Of a DNA stretch of 36,822 nt, positions 35,840 through 36,822 are shown piece by piece. The notes under the pieces are model-generated. The model ran no database searches and was not told the origin of the DNA. It saw only the letters and a program-made list of their open reading frames with translations. Location of the stretch: NCBI GenBank assembly GCA_947459535.1, contig CANHDY010000005.1, forward strand, positions 1-36,822. Reading direction: 5' to 3'. Made by a program: the position numbers and the translations under genes. The stretch comes from Rickettsiales bacterium. Lineage in GTDB: Bacteria; Pseudomonadota; Alphaproteobacteria; Rickettsiales; SXRF01. The number at the start of each line of letters is the position of its first letter. Within the stretch, counting starts at the first letter, position 1.

Positions 35840-36690
35840 CGTGTAAATACAATCGGCACAATAAATTCAATCATCTCGCCTGAGGGATAGTCTCTCGGCG
35901 CAGCAGGCACAGGATTCGCGCGACGCACAGTTTCAAGCGCAGCGCGATCCAGCTCCTCAAGGCCGCTACGCTTATCCAGTTCCAGAAAGCGAATATTACC
36001 GCGACGATCAATCCGGATGCGAACCGATGCCACCGCGCGCTCTGGCTGGCCACTCACCATCAGTTTTTCAGGCTTGAATTTATCAATCCATGAGGAAATC
36101 AGCTGCTCATAGCGCGTAATCATATCCGTGCCGTCGCTTGCTTCAAGCTGAGCCGGTTCGGCTTCACGCACATATTGCTTGGTTACCACTGACTGTACGG
36201 GGGCTGCCACAGCCACGCCCTCAGAGCGCATATCAAAAGGTTTGGCCTTCGCCATCGGTTTTTGAGTATTGGCTGGTGCTTCCTTTTTATTTTTCGGCGC
36301 CGGTTTCTCAACCACCTCCGTGCGATCATCGGTGCGCGCGGTGCTTTGAATATCACGTGCGATTTTCTCAATCACCTGCTCCACACCCGCAGCATTTGCC
36401 GATGTGCGGGGCATACTGGTGCTGCTATCATCCAGCGAAGCATCCTCTGTTTCAGCAAGTTTAAGGCTGAGCACACGTACCGGAATATCCACCACCTCAT
36501 CGCGTGGCAGGCTGCGCCAGATACCATAGGCCGCACTGTGTATCGCAAGCGCTGCAAGCATCGCCAGAAAAAGATAACCATCATGAATTTTTTCGTGCGT
36601 CTCGCTGCGACGAGTCAGTAGTTGTATGATCCGCCGCGCCATACTCGCACGCCAGTTCAACCACAACGGCATCAGCGCATCAGTTCGCAT
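35836..36690 (-). CDS. TonB-family energy transducer
   Basis: A 284-residue TonB-like protein that would transmit inner-membrane proton-motive force to outer-membrane transporters. A basic cytoplasmic start is followed by one transmembrane helix (about 38-58). A periplasmic linker is rich in Lys, Ala and Pro (VEKPAPKNKKEAPA). The C-terminal TonB domain (about 195-284) has ASVRIRIDRRGNIRFLELDKRSG, LDRAALETVRRANP and EFIVPIVF. ATG 36690 was chosen because AGG lies about 9 bases upstream and it overlaps the exbD end by 11 bases. ATGs at 36720 and 36672 are alternatives. It heads straight into rfbB by a 4-base overlap, which is unusual company for tonB. A TolA-like role is less likely given the C-terminal domain. 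Confidence 0.88.
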   Translation of the reverse strand: MRTDALMPLWLNWRASMARRIIQLLTRRSETHEKIHDGYLFLAMLAALAIHSAAYGIWRSLPRDEVVDIPVRVLSLKLAETEDASLDDSSTSMPRTSANAAGVEQVIEKIARDIQSTARTDDRTEVVEKPAPKNKKEAPANTQKPMAKAKPFDMRSEGVAVAAPVQSVVTKQYVREAEPAQLEASDGTDMITRYEQLISSWIDKFKPEKLMVSGQPERAVASVRIRIDRRGNIRFLELDKRSGLEELDRAALETVRRANPVPAAPRDYPSGEMIEFIVPIVFTR

Positions 36691-36822
36691 CAATTCGCAC
36701 CTGTCCAGATTGAGTGACAATCGATAAGTTTTTGCCGCCCGCTTTTTTGATAGCTTCCATCAACTCCACCACCCGGTTTGCAGGCACCTGTGCATCCGCT
36801 TTCACAGTGATAATTTTTCCGG
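36680..36822 (-). CDS. ExbD/TolR-family protein, C-terminal part
   Basis: The frame enters from the right edge and ends at TGA 36682-36680, giving about 46 residues of the periplasmic ExbD/TolR domain. Recognisable are IITVKADAQVPANRVVELM and the later KKAGGKNLSIVTQ stretch. The following tonB-like gene makes ExbD more likely than TolR. ExbD works with ExbB as the proton-driven motor for TonB. The N-terminal helix and the plug residue are outside the window. Confidence 0.82.
   Translation of the reverse strand, partial: GKIITVKADAQVPANRVVELMEAIKKAGGKNLSIVTQSGQVRIDAN

Overview
The window looks like a chromosomal core segment of a free-living alphaproteobacterium with moderately high GC. The evidence is the F0 ATP synthase cluster with duplicated b subunits (atpI-B-E-F'-F, no F1 genes next to it), the order ETF-QO / family-4-like uracil-DNA glycosylase / soluble lytic transglycosylase, the metX-metW pair beside chorismate mutase-hisC-tyrC, and a zinc-less bL36. 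The genus cannot be fixed from sequence reading alone. I see no insertion sequence, prophage or CRISPR array. Gene density is very high and no gene-free stretch exceeds about 200 bases.

Layout: 1-2.6 kb holds the tail of an unknown gene, ETF-ubiquinone oxidoreductase (minus) and a divergent uracil-DNA glycosylase. 2.7-6.2 kb is a plus-strand set: lytic transglycosylase, RNase HII, a DciA-like DUF721 protein and a periplasmic DsbA-type thioredoxin. 6.2-8.5 kb is the F0 operon behind a near-consensus promoter. 8.6-11.3 kb is a coupled two-gene module: a small predicted outer-membrane beta-barrel and a membrane glycosyltransferase with an N-terminal MshEN-type cyclic-di-GMP-binding signature. 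11.3-14.0 kb carries bL36, a small exported protein, tRNA-Arg(ACG), rarA and a DUF6580 membrane protein. 14.0-17.4 kb has a large orphan flagellin and a divergent prepilin-like gene. glmS follows. 19.4-24.2 kb is a minus-strand operon: AsmA-like protein, degenerate EAL-like protein, and a prepilin-peptidase-like protein that has lost both catalytic aspartates. 24.3-29.2 kb covers methionine (metX, metW) and aromatic amino-acid (chorismate mutase, hisC, tyrC) synthesis. 29.1-36.8 kb is a tightly overlapped minus-strand operon: exbD-tonB-rfbB-rfbA-rfbD-rfbC-glycosyltransferase/epimerase fusion-D-amino acid transaminase-HAD phosphatase.

Much of the accessory content concerns the cell envelope. 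It includes dTDP-rhamnose synthesis with a glycosyltransferase/SDR fusion, GlmS for amino sugars, a D-alanine-type transaminase and lytic transglycosylase for peptidoglycan, AsmA for envelope lipids, and surface filaments (flagellin, pilin-like protein).

The most interesting signal is the beta-barrel/MshEN-glycosyltransferase pair. By analogy with NfrA/NfrB it may be a cyclic-di-GMP-controlled glycan export system. About 10 kb away lie a catalytically degenerate EAL-like protein and a prepilin-peptidase-like protein in which both active-site Asp residues are His.
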